A stretch of DNA of 64,000 nt from Myxococcus hansupus (lineage in GTDB: Bacteria > Myxococcota > Myxococcia > Myxococcales > Myxococcaceae), in the NCBI RefSeq assembly GCF_000280925.3, contig NZ_CP012109.1, forward strand, positions 2,996,501 to 3,060,500, in the 5' to 3' direction. Below the pieces are notes generated by a model. The model saw only the letters and a list, made by a program, of their open reading frames with translations. It had not been told where the DNA came from and did not search any database. How positions within the stretch are numbered: position 1 is the first letter of the stretch; every line of letters starts with the position of its first letter. Position numbers and translations under genes: made by a program. Below are positions 35,901 to 47,245 of this stretch, in pieces.

Positions 35901-38900
35901 GTGGCTCCAGTCCTGCTCACCCCAGGGCAGGGTGGCCGTGCGGTTCACCAGTTGGAGCGGCGCTTCCAGCTCCTCTCCCACGAAGCTGGTGCGGAGGATG
36001 GGGTAGCGCGCCATCACCTGCTGCCACGCCTCTCGCAGCGCCTCGCGGTGGAGGTCCGTGTCCAGCGTCCACGCGGCGCGCTCGAAGTACATCCCCGAGT
36101 CGGGGTCGAGCATCGCGTGGAAGAGCATGCCCTGCTGCATGGGCGACAGCGGGTAGAGGTCCTCCAGCTCCGGGTGCGACTGCATCAGGCCGCTCAGCGT
36201 GGCCTGCGACACCTTCGCCAGCGGGAAGTCCGCGGGGGAGAACCGTGCCGCGTCCGCGCCGCGCCGCTGCTCCACCAAGGCGCGGAGCGCGTGGAGGTAG
36301 CCCTGGGCCAGCGCGCCCACCGTGGTGCGCTGGTGCAGCGCCTGGCTGTAGGTGAAGGACACCTCCAGCTTGCCGCCGAACACGTGCGCATTCACCTCCA
36401 ACACCTGCCGCCGCCGGCCCTGGCTGCCTTGCTGCGCGCCGAAGGGCTCGTCCGCGGACATCAGCAGCGACGACGTGGGCAGGGCCGAGTCGAGCTGTCC
36501 CAGGTAGTTGAAGGACACGGGCGCCTCGGGCTGCGCGCGCAGCCGAGCGCCTCGTTCATCCTGACGCAGGTAGCGGACGATGCCGTAACCCACACCCTTG
36601 TTCGGCACGCGCCGCAGCCCGTCGCGCACGGCGCGGAGTTCGTCACCCTCGCTGCCATCCTTCGGCAGCGCCAGCGTCACGGGGTACGTGCTCGTGAACC
36701 AGCCCACGGTGCGGCTCAGGTCCACGCCGTCGAACAGGTCCTCACGCCCGTGTCCCTCGAGCTGGACGCGCAAGCGGCGCTGTCCCGTCCACGTGGACAG
36801 GGCCTGGGCGAGGGCGGTGAGAAGCACCTCGTCGATGCGGGCGCGCCATGCGGTGGGGACTTCCTGGAGCAGCAGCCGCGTCTCCTCGGTTTCCAGCGTC
36901 ACCGTCAGCGTGCGTGCGGACTCCAGTGTGTTCTCACCGTCAGCGGTGTCCAGGGGCAGCGGCGCGGTGTCCTCGCCCGCCTGGAACCAGTGGTCGGCTT
37001 CGACGTCCAGGGCCGGGCTGGAGGCGTACTCTTCCAACCGGCGGGCCCAGGCCTGGAAGGACGTCGTCTTCGGGGGCAGCGTCGCGGGCTGTCCCTGGGT
37101 GAGCTGCTGGCAGGCCGTCTCCAGGTCCGCGAGCAGGACCCGCCAGGACACGGCATCCACCGCGAGGTGGTGGATGGCGAAGAGCAGCCGGTCTCCCTTC
37201 TGCGGCCCGAGGTGGAAGCGCACGGCCGAGACCAGTGGCGCTTCGTCCAGCTTGAAGCCCGCTTGGGTGCGCTGTGCCTCTTCCTCCAGCGCGGCCCGCT
37301 GCGCGGCTTCATCCAACGTCGAGAGGTCCACCTCGCGCAGCGTCACGGTGCTGTCGAGTCCGAGGCCCTCCTGGCGCCATCCGTCGGCCGTCCGCTCGAA
37401 GCGGAGGCGGAGCGCGTCGTGGTGCGCGACCAGGGCCCGCAGTGCGTCTTGAAGCACGGACGCCGCGATGGGCTGCCGCAGCCCCAGGAGCAGCGCCTGG
37501 TTGTAGTGGTGGAGCTGCGGCAGGTCCCACTCGAAGAACCAGTGCTGGATGGGGGTGAGGGGCACGGCGCCCGTCACCGGGCCCTGCTCGCTCTCCACCA
37601 CCTGCGCCTGTCCCACGTGCGGGGCCAGCGCGGCGATGGTCTGGTACTGGAAGAACTGACGCGGGCTGATGTGCAGCCCCGCCTCCAGCGCCCGCGCGAT
37701 GACCTGGATGCTGACGATGGAGTCGCCGCCCAGCTCGAAGAAGTTGTCGTGGACGCTGACGCGCTCGCGGGTCAGCACCTTCGACCAGATGTCCGCGAGC
37801 GTCTGCTCCACCGGATTGCGCGGGGCGACGTGGACGTGCTCGGGCTTCGCCTGCTGCTGCGCCAGTGAAGGCAGCGCCTTGCGGTCCACCTTGCCACTGG
37901 TCGTCAACGGCAGGGCCTTCAGCATGACGAAGGCGGAGGGGACCATGTAGTCCGGCAGTCGGCCTTCCAGCGCCTTGCGCAGCGCGTCCGCTTCGACGGG
38001 CTGCTCCTCGTCGTCGGCGACGACGTAGGCCACCAGTTGCTTGCGGCCCGGGGCCTCCTCGCGCACGAGCACGGCCGCGTCCCGCACCTCGGGGTGGGCG
38101 GACAGCGCGGACTCGATTTCGCCCAGCTCGATGCGGAAGCCACGCAGCTTCACCTGGTGGTCCAGGCGTCCGAGGAACTCCAACCGCCCCTCGGGCAGCC
38201 AGCGCACGCGGTCTCCCGTCCGGTACAGCCGCTCTCCTGGCGTGGCGGAGAACGGGTCCGGCACGAAGCGCTCGGCGCTCAGGTCCGGGCGGCCCAGGTA
38301 CCCACGCGCGACGCCGACGCCGCCGATGAACAGCTCACCGGGAACCCCCACGGGCAGCGGCTGCATCCGGGCGTCGAGCACGTAGAGCCGGACGTTCGCC
38401 CAGGCGCGTCCGATGCCGAGCCGGTCCGGGTCCACGGCCTCGTCCACGGACGCGCAGATGGTCGTCTCGGTGGGGCCATAGGCGTTGATGAAGCGGGTCG
38501 TCTTGAGCCACCGGCGCGCCAGCTCCGGCGCGCACGCCTCGCCCGCGGACACGACGCTCTCCAACAGGGGCAGGGTGTCTGGCTCCAACTGCGCGAGCAC
38601 GGACGGCGTCAGCGTGACGCCGGTGATGCGCTGGGCCGCCAGCAGCCCCTGGAGCGGCGCGCCGGGCATGATGGCGTCACGCGGCGCGAGGCAGAGTTGC
38701 GCGCCCGCGAGCAGCGTGGAGAAGACCTCGCACACCGACGCGTCGAAGCCGAGCGCGGCGAACTGCAACACGCGGCTCTGGGCATGGACCCGGTGGGCCT
38801 GGATGGCGGACAGCGCCGTGTTGCACAGGCCCCGGTGCGTCAGCAGCGTGCCCTTGGGCCGGCCCGTCGAGCCGGAGGTGAAGATGATGTACGCGAGGTT

Positions 38901-41900
38901 TTCCTCGGACATCTCCACCGCGGGCGGCGTCTGGGGCTGGCCGGCGATCATCGGCCAGTCCGCGTCCAGGCAGACCAGCAGCCCGAGCGCGGGCAGCTCA
39001 TCCGCCAGGTGCTCCTGGGTGACGAGCACCGGGATGGCGGCGTCGCGCATCATCAGCGTCAGCCGCTCCACGGGGTAGCTCGGGTCCAGCGGCAGCCAGG
39101 CGCCACCGGCCTTGAGGATGCCGAGGATGCCCACCACCAACTCCAGCGAGCGATCCACGCACAGGCCCACGCGGACCTCGGGGCCCACGCCGGAGGCCCG
39201 CAGGTGCCACGCGAGCTGGTTCGCCCGGGCGTCCAGCTCGCGGTAGGTGAGCTGCTGACCCTCGAAGGAGATCGCCACCGCGTCCGGCGTGCGGGCCGCC
39301 TGCTGCTCGAAGACGTGGTGCGCGCAGGTGCCCTCGGTGCGCGGCGTGGCCGTGTCGTTCCAGGCCACGAGCGTCTGCTCACGCTCGGCCTTGGACAGCA
39401 GGGGGAGCTGAGAGACGCTCGCGTCCGGCCCGTCCATGGCGGCGAGGAGCAGCTCGCGCAGGTGCCCCATCATCCGCTCGATGGTGGCCGCGTCGAAGAG
39501 GTCGGTGCTGTACTCGCACAGGCACTCCAGGCCCTGCTCGGTCTCCGTGGCCACCCACGTCATGTCGAACTTGGCGGCGCCGGTGGTGCTGGTCTCCTCA
39601 TGCAGCGTCAATCCCTCCAGGTAGAGGTCGGACGACGGCGCGTTCTGGAGGATGAGCTTCACCTGGAAGAGCGGCGAGTAGCTGAGGTCGCGCTCCGGGT
39701 TTATGGCCTTCACCAGCTCCTCGAAGGGGAGGTCCTGGTGGGCGTACGCATCGAGCGCCACCCGCCGCGTCTGGGCCAGCAGCGCGCGGAACGTCGGGTC
39801 TCCGCTCAGGTCGCCGCGCATCACGAGCTGATTGACGAAGAAGCCGATGAGGCCCTCGGTGCCGGAGCGATTGCGGTTGGCGATGTCCGTGCCGACCACG
39901 ATGTCCGTCTCACCGGTGTAGCGGTGCATCAGCGCCTGGAACGCCGCCATCACCGCCATGAACGGCGTGGCGCTCTCACGGCGGCAGAGCACCTGCAACG
40001 CCTTGGCGGCGTCGGCGGGCAGCAGCAATCCCCGGTGCGTGGCGCCGCGGAAGCTCTGCACGGGTGGACGCGGGCGGTCGGTGGGGAGGTCGAGCTGGGA
40101 CGGTGCCCCCGCGAGCCGCTGCTTCCAGTAGTCGAGCTGCCGCTCGAGGACGTCGCCCGCCAGCCAGTCCCGCTGCCACCGCGCGTAGTCCGCGTACTGG
40201 ACGGGCAGGGGGGCCATCGGAGGCGGCTGCCCCGTCGACAGCGCGGCATAGAGGTCCGCGACCTCACGCACCAGCACGGACAGCGACCAGCCGTCCGCGA
40301 TGATGTGGTGCAGGGTCAGCAGCAGCAGGTGTTCCTGGTCCGCGAGCTGGATGAGCCCCATGCGGCACAGCGGCCCACGCGTCAGGTCGAAGGGACGGCG
40401 CGCTTCTTCGTCGGACAGGCGCCGGGCTTCGGCTTCGCGCAGCTCGGGCGCCACGCCTCGCAGGTCGATGAGGTCCACCTTCGGCGCGGAGGGCGGCTGG
40501 ATGACCTGGACGGGCGTCTGCCCGTTCATCCGGAACGTCGTGCGGAGTGACTCGTGCCGGAGGATGAGCGCTTCCAGGCAGCGCTGGGCCGTCTCGGGGT
40601 TGAACGCGCCCGTCAGCCGGATGACGGCGGGCATGTTGTAGAAGGGGCTGTCCGGCTCCATCTGGTAGAGGAACCAGAGGCGCTGCTGCGCGAACGACAG
40701 CGGCATCTCCCCGTCGCGGGGGAACGCGCGCAGCGGCGGCGGAGGGGCCTCTCCCGCTTGCTGGGCCTGGAGCGCTTGCACCCGCTCCGCCAGCGTCGCG
40801 ATGGTGGGGGCCTCGAAGAGGGCGGCGATGGGGACCTCCACGCCGAAGGCCTCGCGAATCCGCGACACCACGCGGGTGGCCAGCAGTGAGTGGCCGCCCA
40901 AATCGAAGAAGTGGTCGTGGATGCCCGCGCGGTTCGTGCGCAGCACGTCCACCCAGATGCTGGCGATCAGCTCCTCGGTGCCGTTTCGCGGCGCCGTGCG
41001 CGGCTCCAGGGACGTCATCCCATCGGGCAGCGGCAGTCCCTTGCGGTCCACCTTGCCGTTGGGCGTGAGGGGCAGCGACCACAGGCCCACCACGAAGGCG
41101 GGCACCATGTGCTCGGGCAGCCGCTGCTGGAGGAACGCGCGCATGGGGGCGGGGTCCACGTTCACGTCCGAACGCGGGACGAAGTAGGCGACCAGCCGCT
41201 GGTCACCGGGCACGTCCTCGCGAACGATGACGACCGCGTGCATCACGGACGGGTGCTGGCGGAAGGTGGCTTCGATTTCGCCCAGCTCGATTCGGTAGCC
41301 GCGCAGCTTCACCTGTCCGTCGCGGCGGCCCAGGAACTCCAGGTTGCCGTCCGGCAGGAAGCGGGCGTGGTCCCCCGTGCGGTACAGGCGCGCGCCCGGC
41401 GTGGTGCTGAAGGGATTGGGGACGAAGCGCTCGGCGGTGAGGGCGGGGCGGCCCAGGTAGCCGCGCGCCACGCCGGTGCCGCCGATGTACAGCTCACCCG
41501 TGACGCCCACGGGCAGGGGCTGCATGCGCGCATCCAGCACGTAGAGCGCCGTGTTCGCGATGGGGCGGCCGATGGGGACGATGCCGTCGGGCAGTTCCCC
41601 CGCGCTGGCGTCGAACACGGAGCAACCGACGACTGTCTCCGTGGGGCCGTACTCGTTGATGAGTCGAACCTGGGGCGCATGCTTCCGCCAGAAGTCCACG
41701 GTGGTGGGCGGCAGGGCCTCGCCACCGACGACGAAGGTCCCTGTCACCTGGGACAGGGCCTCCGGAGGAATCATGCCCGACAGCACTTGGAGGTGCGCCG
41801 GCGTGAGCTTCACCAGCTCGTGCCCGTGCGGTTGCTGAAGCGCCTGTGCGAGCGCCTCGACCTCGCGGCCCGCGGGCACCAGATGCACCGTCCCGCCCGC

Positions 41901-44900
41901 GAGCAGCGGCGTGAGCAGGCTGGTGATGGTGGCGTCGAAAGCGATGGAGGTGTGGACCAGCGAGCCGTGGCCCGGCTTCACCGCGTAGGCCGCCTGCGCC
42001 CACGTCAGGTAGTTGATGAGCCCTCGCTGGGTGAGCAGCGTGCCCTTGGGCAGACCCGTGGAGCCCGACGTGTAGATGACGTACGCCAGCGAGTCGCCCG
42101 TCGCGGTGGACACCGGCGCCTGGGAGGGCAGCGCTTCCCATGGCTGGGCCTCCGAGGTCATCAGGAGCCTGGGCACACTGGCGGCCGCGAACGTGGCCTC
42201 GTGCGCCTGGGTGGTGAGCAGCACGACGGCGCGCGAGTCGCCCAGCATGTACGCCAGTCGCTCCGCGGGGTAGCTCGGGTCCAGCGGCAGGTACGCCGCG
42301 CCGGCCTTGAGCGTGGCCAGCAGACCCGTGACCAGCTCGATGGAGCGGTCCAGGCCCAGCGCGACCACGCGCTCCGGCCCCGCGCCCAGCGACAGGAGGT
42401 GATAGGCGAGGCGGTTGGCGCGCGCGTCCAGCTCCCCGTAGGTCAGCGTCCGTTCACCATCGACGACCGCGACGGCATCCGGCGTCGCCGCCACCCGGGC
42501 CGCGAAGAGTCCCTGGAACGTCGGTTCCACGGGCAGCGCGGCGGTGGTGTCGTTCCACGCCGTCACCATGCGCCGCTGCACGTCGGCGGGCAGCGGGCTG
42601 GACGTGTGGTGCGGCGCGTGGGGCTCGAAGGCCAGCGCGTGGAGCACGCGCGAGAAGCACGCGCCAATCTGCTCCACCTGCTCGGCGTCCAGCTCAACGG
42701 CGTTGTAGTCCATCTCCAGCGTGAGCTCTTGCGTGTGGGGCTCGGTCTGGAAGTGGACGGCGAGGGTGACGTTGGTGCCCTCCGAGCGGATGGTGCTCAG
42801 CGCCTCCAGCTCCGCGAGCGTGCCCGCGAGGTCATGGAGCACGTGGAAGTGCATGTAGTTGAACATGACTTCGTAGAGCGTCTCGCGGCCCCACTGCCGC
42901 TGGATGTCCGCCATGGGGTAGCGGCGGAACGGGTACAGCGAGCGCTCCGCATCGAAGGCCGCGCGGACCAGGGACAGCCAGCTCCCCGGCGCCAGGTGCA
43001 TGCGGAAGGGCACCGTGTTGAGGAAGATGCCCCGCAGCTTCGAGCCATCACCTTCCTCGGGCCGGCTGTTGACGCCGGTGCCGGTGATGACGTCTTCCTG
43101 GCCGCTCAGCACGCTCATCACCTTGAGGTGCGAGGCGAGCAGGATGCTCTTGAAGGGCACGCCCGCGTCGCGCGTCAGGGCGTTGAGACCCTCCGTCAGC
43201 GCGGGCGGGATGGGCACCTTGACGGTGGCGATGCGCGGCTCGCCCTCCACCAACGCGCGGCGCCAACGGGGCACGCGCATGACCTGGCCGTCCGCCAGCA
43301 GCTCGCGCCAGTAGCGCTGATGGTCCTCGGAGGCGAGCGCCTGCCGCTCCATGGCCACGAAGTCGCGGTAGGTGATGCTCAGCGGCTCGAAGCGCGGCGG
43401 TTCCTGGTGGTTCACCAGCGCGTAGTAGTGGTTGAAGATCTCCACCAGCGTGGAGTGGAGGCTCCAGCCGTCGATGATGGCGTGGCACTCCGTGAGCGTG
43501 AACTGGAAGTCCCGCTCGCCGCGGATGTGCACGAAGAAGCGCAGCAGCGGCGGGCACGCGAGGTCGAAGTGTTGCTGCTTCTCGTCCTCCAGCAACTGCC
43601 GGATGGCCGCGTCCTGCGCCTCGGTGGACAGGTGGCGGGCGTCGGTGACTTCCAGGGAGAGGTGGGCGGTCCGGTGCACGAGCTGCAACGGCTCGCTGTA
43701 CGACGTCATGTCGAACGCCGTGCGCAGCACGGGCTGTCGCGCGGTGACGACCTGGACGGCTTCGTCGAAGTGCGCGGCGTTGAACGGCGTCTTCAGGCGC
43801 AGATGGAAGCTGTCGGTGTTGTGGTAGATGTTCGAGGTAGGCGCCAGCTCCATGTGGAAGAGCATGCCGGCCTGGATGCGGGCCAGCGGGTAGGCGTCCT
43901 CGATGCTCTCGGGCAGCTTCGCCCGGTCCTCGGCGGAGATGAGGCTGAACGGCTCGGTGCGCGGGAACACCTCGCGCGCGGGCTGGGCCTCTCCGGCCGC
44001 CGTGGCGAGCTCCGCCACCGTCTGGTGCTGGAAGAGCTGCTGGAGGGAGAAGCGGATGTCCTGCTTCTGCGCCAGCGTGAGCACCTGGATGCTCAGGATG
44101 GAGTCACCGCCCAGCGCGAAGAAGTTGTCATGGATGCCCACGCGCGGGACTTCCAGCACCTGGGACCAGATGGCGCAGAGCGCCTCCTCCACCTTCGTCC
44201 GAGGCGCGACGTACGCATCCGCCAGGTCGGCGCGAGCCGTCACCGGCTCCGGCAGGGCCTTGCGGTCCACCTTGCCGTTCGCGGTGAGCGGGAAGCGCTC
44301 CATCACCACGAAGGTGCTCGGCACCATGTAGTCCGGCAGCTTGGCGAGCAGGTGCTGGCGCAAGTCGTTGACGCCTGGCGCGGGCTGTTCGGCCGTCGCG
44401 ACGTAGGCCACCAGGGCCTTGTTGCCGGGCGACGTCTCTCGCACCAACACCAGGGCCTCGCGCACGGCGGGGTGCAGGCTGAGCACCGTCTGGATTTCGC
44501 CCAGCTCGATGCGGAAGCCGCGAATCTTCACCTGGTGGTCGATGCGGCCCAGGTACTCGAGCTGCCCGTCCTTCGTGAAGCGCGCGAGGTCGCCCGTCCG
44601 GTACAGCCGGGCACCGGGCACACGGCTGAAGGGGTGGGGCACGAAGCGCTCGGCGGTGAGGCCGGGACGGCCCAGGTAGCCTCGCGCCAGACCCGCGCCG
44701 CCCACGAAGATTTCCCCGGCGACGCCCACGGGAGCGGGCTCCAGCCGCGAATCCAGGACGTACAACTGGAGGTCGGGAATCGCGACGCCAATGGGGCTCT
44801 GCTGCGTGCGCTCCGCTTCCACGGCATCCATGGGACGGTAGGTGACGTGCACCGTCGTCTCGGTGATGCCGTACATGTTGATGAGGCGAGGCTGGGTGTC

Positions 44901-47155
44901 GCCGTGCTTCCGGAACCAGGGGACCAGCGTCGCCGGCTCCAGCGCCTCGCCACCGAAGACGACGTAGCGCAGTGACAGCGATGGCGCCTCCGCGCCCAGG
45001 CGCTCCTCGGCCTGGATGAGCTGGCGGAAGGCCGCGGGCGTCTGGTTCAGCACGGTGACGCGTTCGTCGCTCAGCAGCCGGAAGAAGGCCTCCGGCGAGC
45101 GCGAGACGAGGTAGGGCACCACCACCAGCTTGCCGCCGTGGAGCAGCGCGCCCCACAGCTCCCAGACGGAGAAGTCGAACGCGTACGAGTGGAACAGCGT
45201 CCACGCGTCGTTCGCGTCGAAGTGGAACCAGTGTTCGGTGGCATCGAACAGGCGCATCACGTTGCCGTGAGGCAACAGCGAGCCCTTGGGGAGGCCCGTC
45301 GACCCGGACGTGTAGATGACGTAGGCGAGCTGTTCACGGGCCGCGGGAAGCCCGGGCGTGTGTGTGGGCTGACGCGCGAGTTCGTCCGCCGCGTCCTCCA
45401 GCACCATCAGCGCCGCGCCGTCCGAGGGCAGTCGCTCGAGGAGGTGCCGCTGCGTCACCACCAGCGGCATCCGGCTGTCGGACACCATGAAGGCCAGACG
45501 GTCCGCGGGATAGGTCGGGTCGAGCGGCACGTACGCCGCGCCCGCCTTCAAGATGCCGAGGATGCCCACCACCGTGGCCAGGGAACGCTCCACGCAGAGG
45601 CCCACCAGGGCCTCGCGGTGGACACCGCGCGCGAGCAGCGCATGGGCGAGCTGATTGGCCCGGCCGTCCAACTCCGCGTACGTGAGGCGCTCGCCGTCCG
45701 CGACCACCGCGATGGCATCCGGACGCTGGCGTACCTGCGCCTCGAAGCGGCCGTGCAGGGTGTCCTCGCCGGGGAAGGCCTTCAGCGCCGGCCAGACGTC
45801 GAGGAGCTGGTGCCGCTCGGGTTGCGTGAGCAGCGGCAGCGCGTCCAGCCGGAGCTCCGCGTTCGCGGCGACGCCCGCGAGCAGCGTCTGGAAGTGCCCC
45901 GTGAAGCGCTCCATCGTCTCCCGGTCGAACAGGTCGCTGTTGTACTCAATGAAGCCGCGCAGACCGTCCGTTGTCTCCTGGAGGTCCAGCGTCACGTCGA
46001 ACTTCGACGTGCCCGGTGCCAGGTCGAGCTGCGTCAGGGTGACTCCGGGGAGCGTCAGCGCCGGGCCGGCCATTCCCTGGAAGTTGAACGCGGTCTGGAA
46101 CAGCGGCGTGTAGGCCAGGTTGCGCGTGGGCTGCACCGCTTCGACCAGCTTCTCGAACGGAATGTCCTGGTGTGCGTAGGCCCCAGCGTCGCCTCGCGCA
46201 CTCGCTGGAGCAGCTCGCGGAAGGTGGGGTTGCCGGACAGGTCCGCGCGCAGCACCAACGTGTTGACGAAGAAGCCGATGAGCCCTTCGGTCTGCACGCG
46301 GTTGCGGCTGTTCTGGGGCGCGCCGACGAGGATGTCCGTCTGGTGCGTGTACCTCGACAGCAGGGCCTGGAACGCGGCCAACACCGTCATGAAGAGGGTG
46401 GCGTTCTCCCGTTGGCCCACCTTCTGGAGCTCCGCGACCAGTGCCGAGGACAGGTGCAGGGACACCGCGTCACCGCGCTGCGTCTGGACCGCGGGGCGGG
46501 GCCGGTCGGTGGGCAGTTGCAGCACGGGGGCGCCCGCGAGCTGCTGCTTCCAGTACGTCACGTGTGCTTCGAGCGCGCCGGGGGACGCCATCCACTCGCG
46601 CTGCCACTCGGTGTAGTCCGCGTACTGGATGGGCAGCTCGGGCAGCTCCGGCTCGCGCTGGGCGATGAACGCGCCGTAGAGCTGAGACATCTCGTGGATG
46701 AGGATGCCCAGGGAGGCACCGTCCGAGATGATGTGGTGCATCGTCAGCACCAGGACATGGTCCGTCGCGCCAAGCTGGATCAGCCGCGTGCGCAGCAGCG
46801 GTCCCTTCATCAGGTCGAAGGGCTGGCGAATCTCCTCCGTCGCGAGCCGCTGCGCTTCCGCCTCGCGTGTCGCCTCGGGCAGTCCGGTCAGGTCATCGAG
46901 GACGGTGGACACCTCTCCTTCGGGCGAGACGACCTGGACCGGCTGTCCCGCTTCCTGCGCGAAGGTGGTGCGGAGCGACTCGTGGCGCTCCACCAGGGTC
47001 TCGAAGGCGCGGTGGAGCGCGCGGGTGTCGAGCGGACCGTTGAGCCGGACCGCGCCAGCGATGTGGTAGCTGGGGTTCTCCGGCTGCATCAGGTGGAGGA
47101 ACCACAGTCGCTGCTGCGCGAAGGAGACAGGAAAGACGTAGGATTCAGCGGTCAT
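32916..47155 (-). CDS. NRPS of four modules C-A-T, C-A-T, C-A-T-E, C-A-T, with one frameshift
   Basis: About 4746 residues once one base is restored near 46181, where GTAGGCCCCAGC breaks the condensation domain between ATLG and YAHQDIPF. Module 1: code D-F-W-N-V-G-M-V-H-K, threonine. Module 2: its condensation domain begins YPLARIQAGMLFH, with HAIIDGWS; code D-A-T-K-V-G-E-V-G-K, nearest Asn/Asp. Module 3: code D-A-C-T-V-A-A-I-C-K, aromatic, followed by an epimerase (HHLAVDAVSWR, NKGVGYGIVRYL), so D-configured. Module 4: DCL-type condensation (YPLSPMQQGMLFH, HHLLLDGWS) and code D-V-G-E-L-A-S-I-D-K, basic. Carrier motifs are LGGDSI, LGGHSL, LGGDSI and VGGHSL. The acidic tail (EEVGDLSDEDLEKLLEGSNE) looks like a docking helix for the last synthetase. 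Codes were read by eye. Confidence 0.9.
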
Positions 47156-47245
47156 GATGGGTGACGAACCGGCTGTGCAGGGATTTGGGGCGAGGAAGCG
47201 GCCGTAACGGAAGGGCCCGCGCCGTCTGGACGCGGGCCTGGTGCG

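Noticed and set aside
32802-37868. Very long plus-strand open frame opposite the NRPS genes
   Set aside because: It is a mirror of the minus-strand NRPS reading frame caused by high GC, with no domain motifs; the same applies to long frames at 22697-26902, 28823-32293, 38037-40550, 40890-44975, 52399-55860 and 55990-58419.
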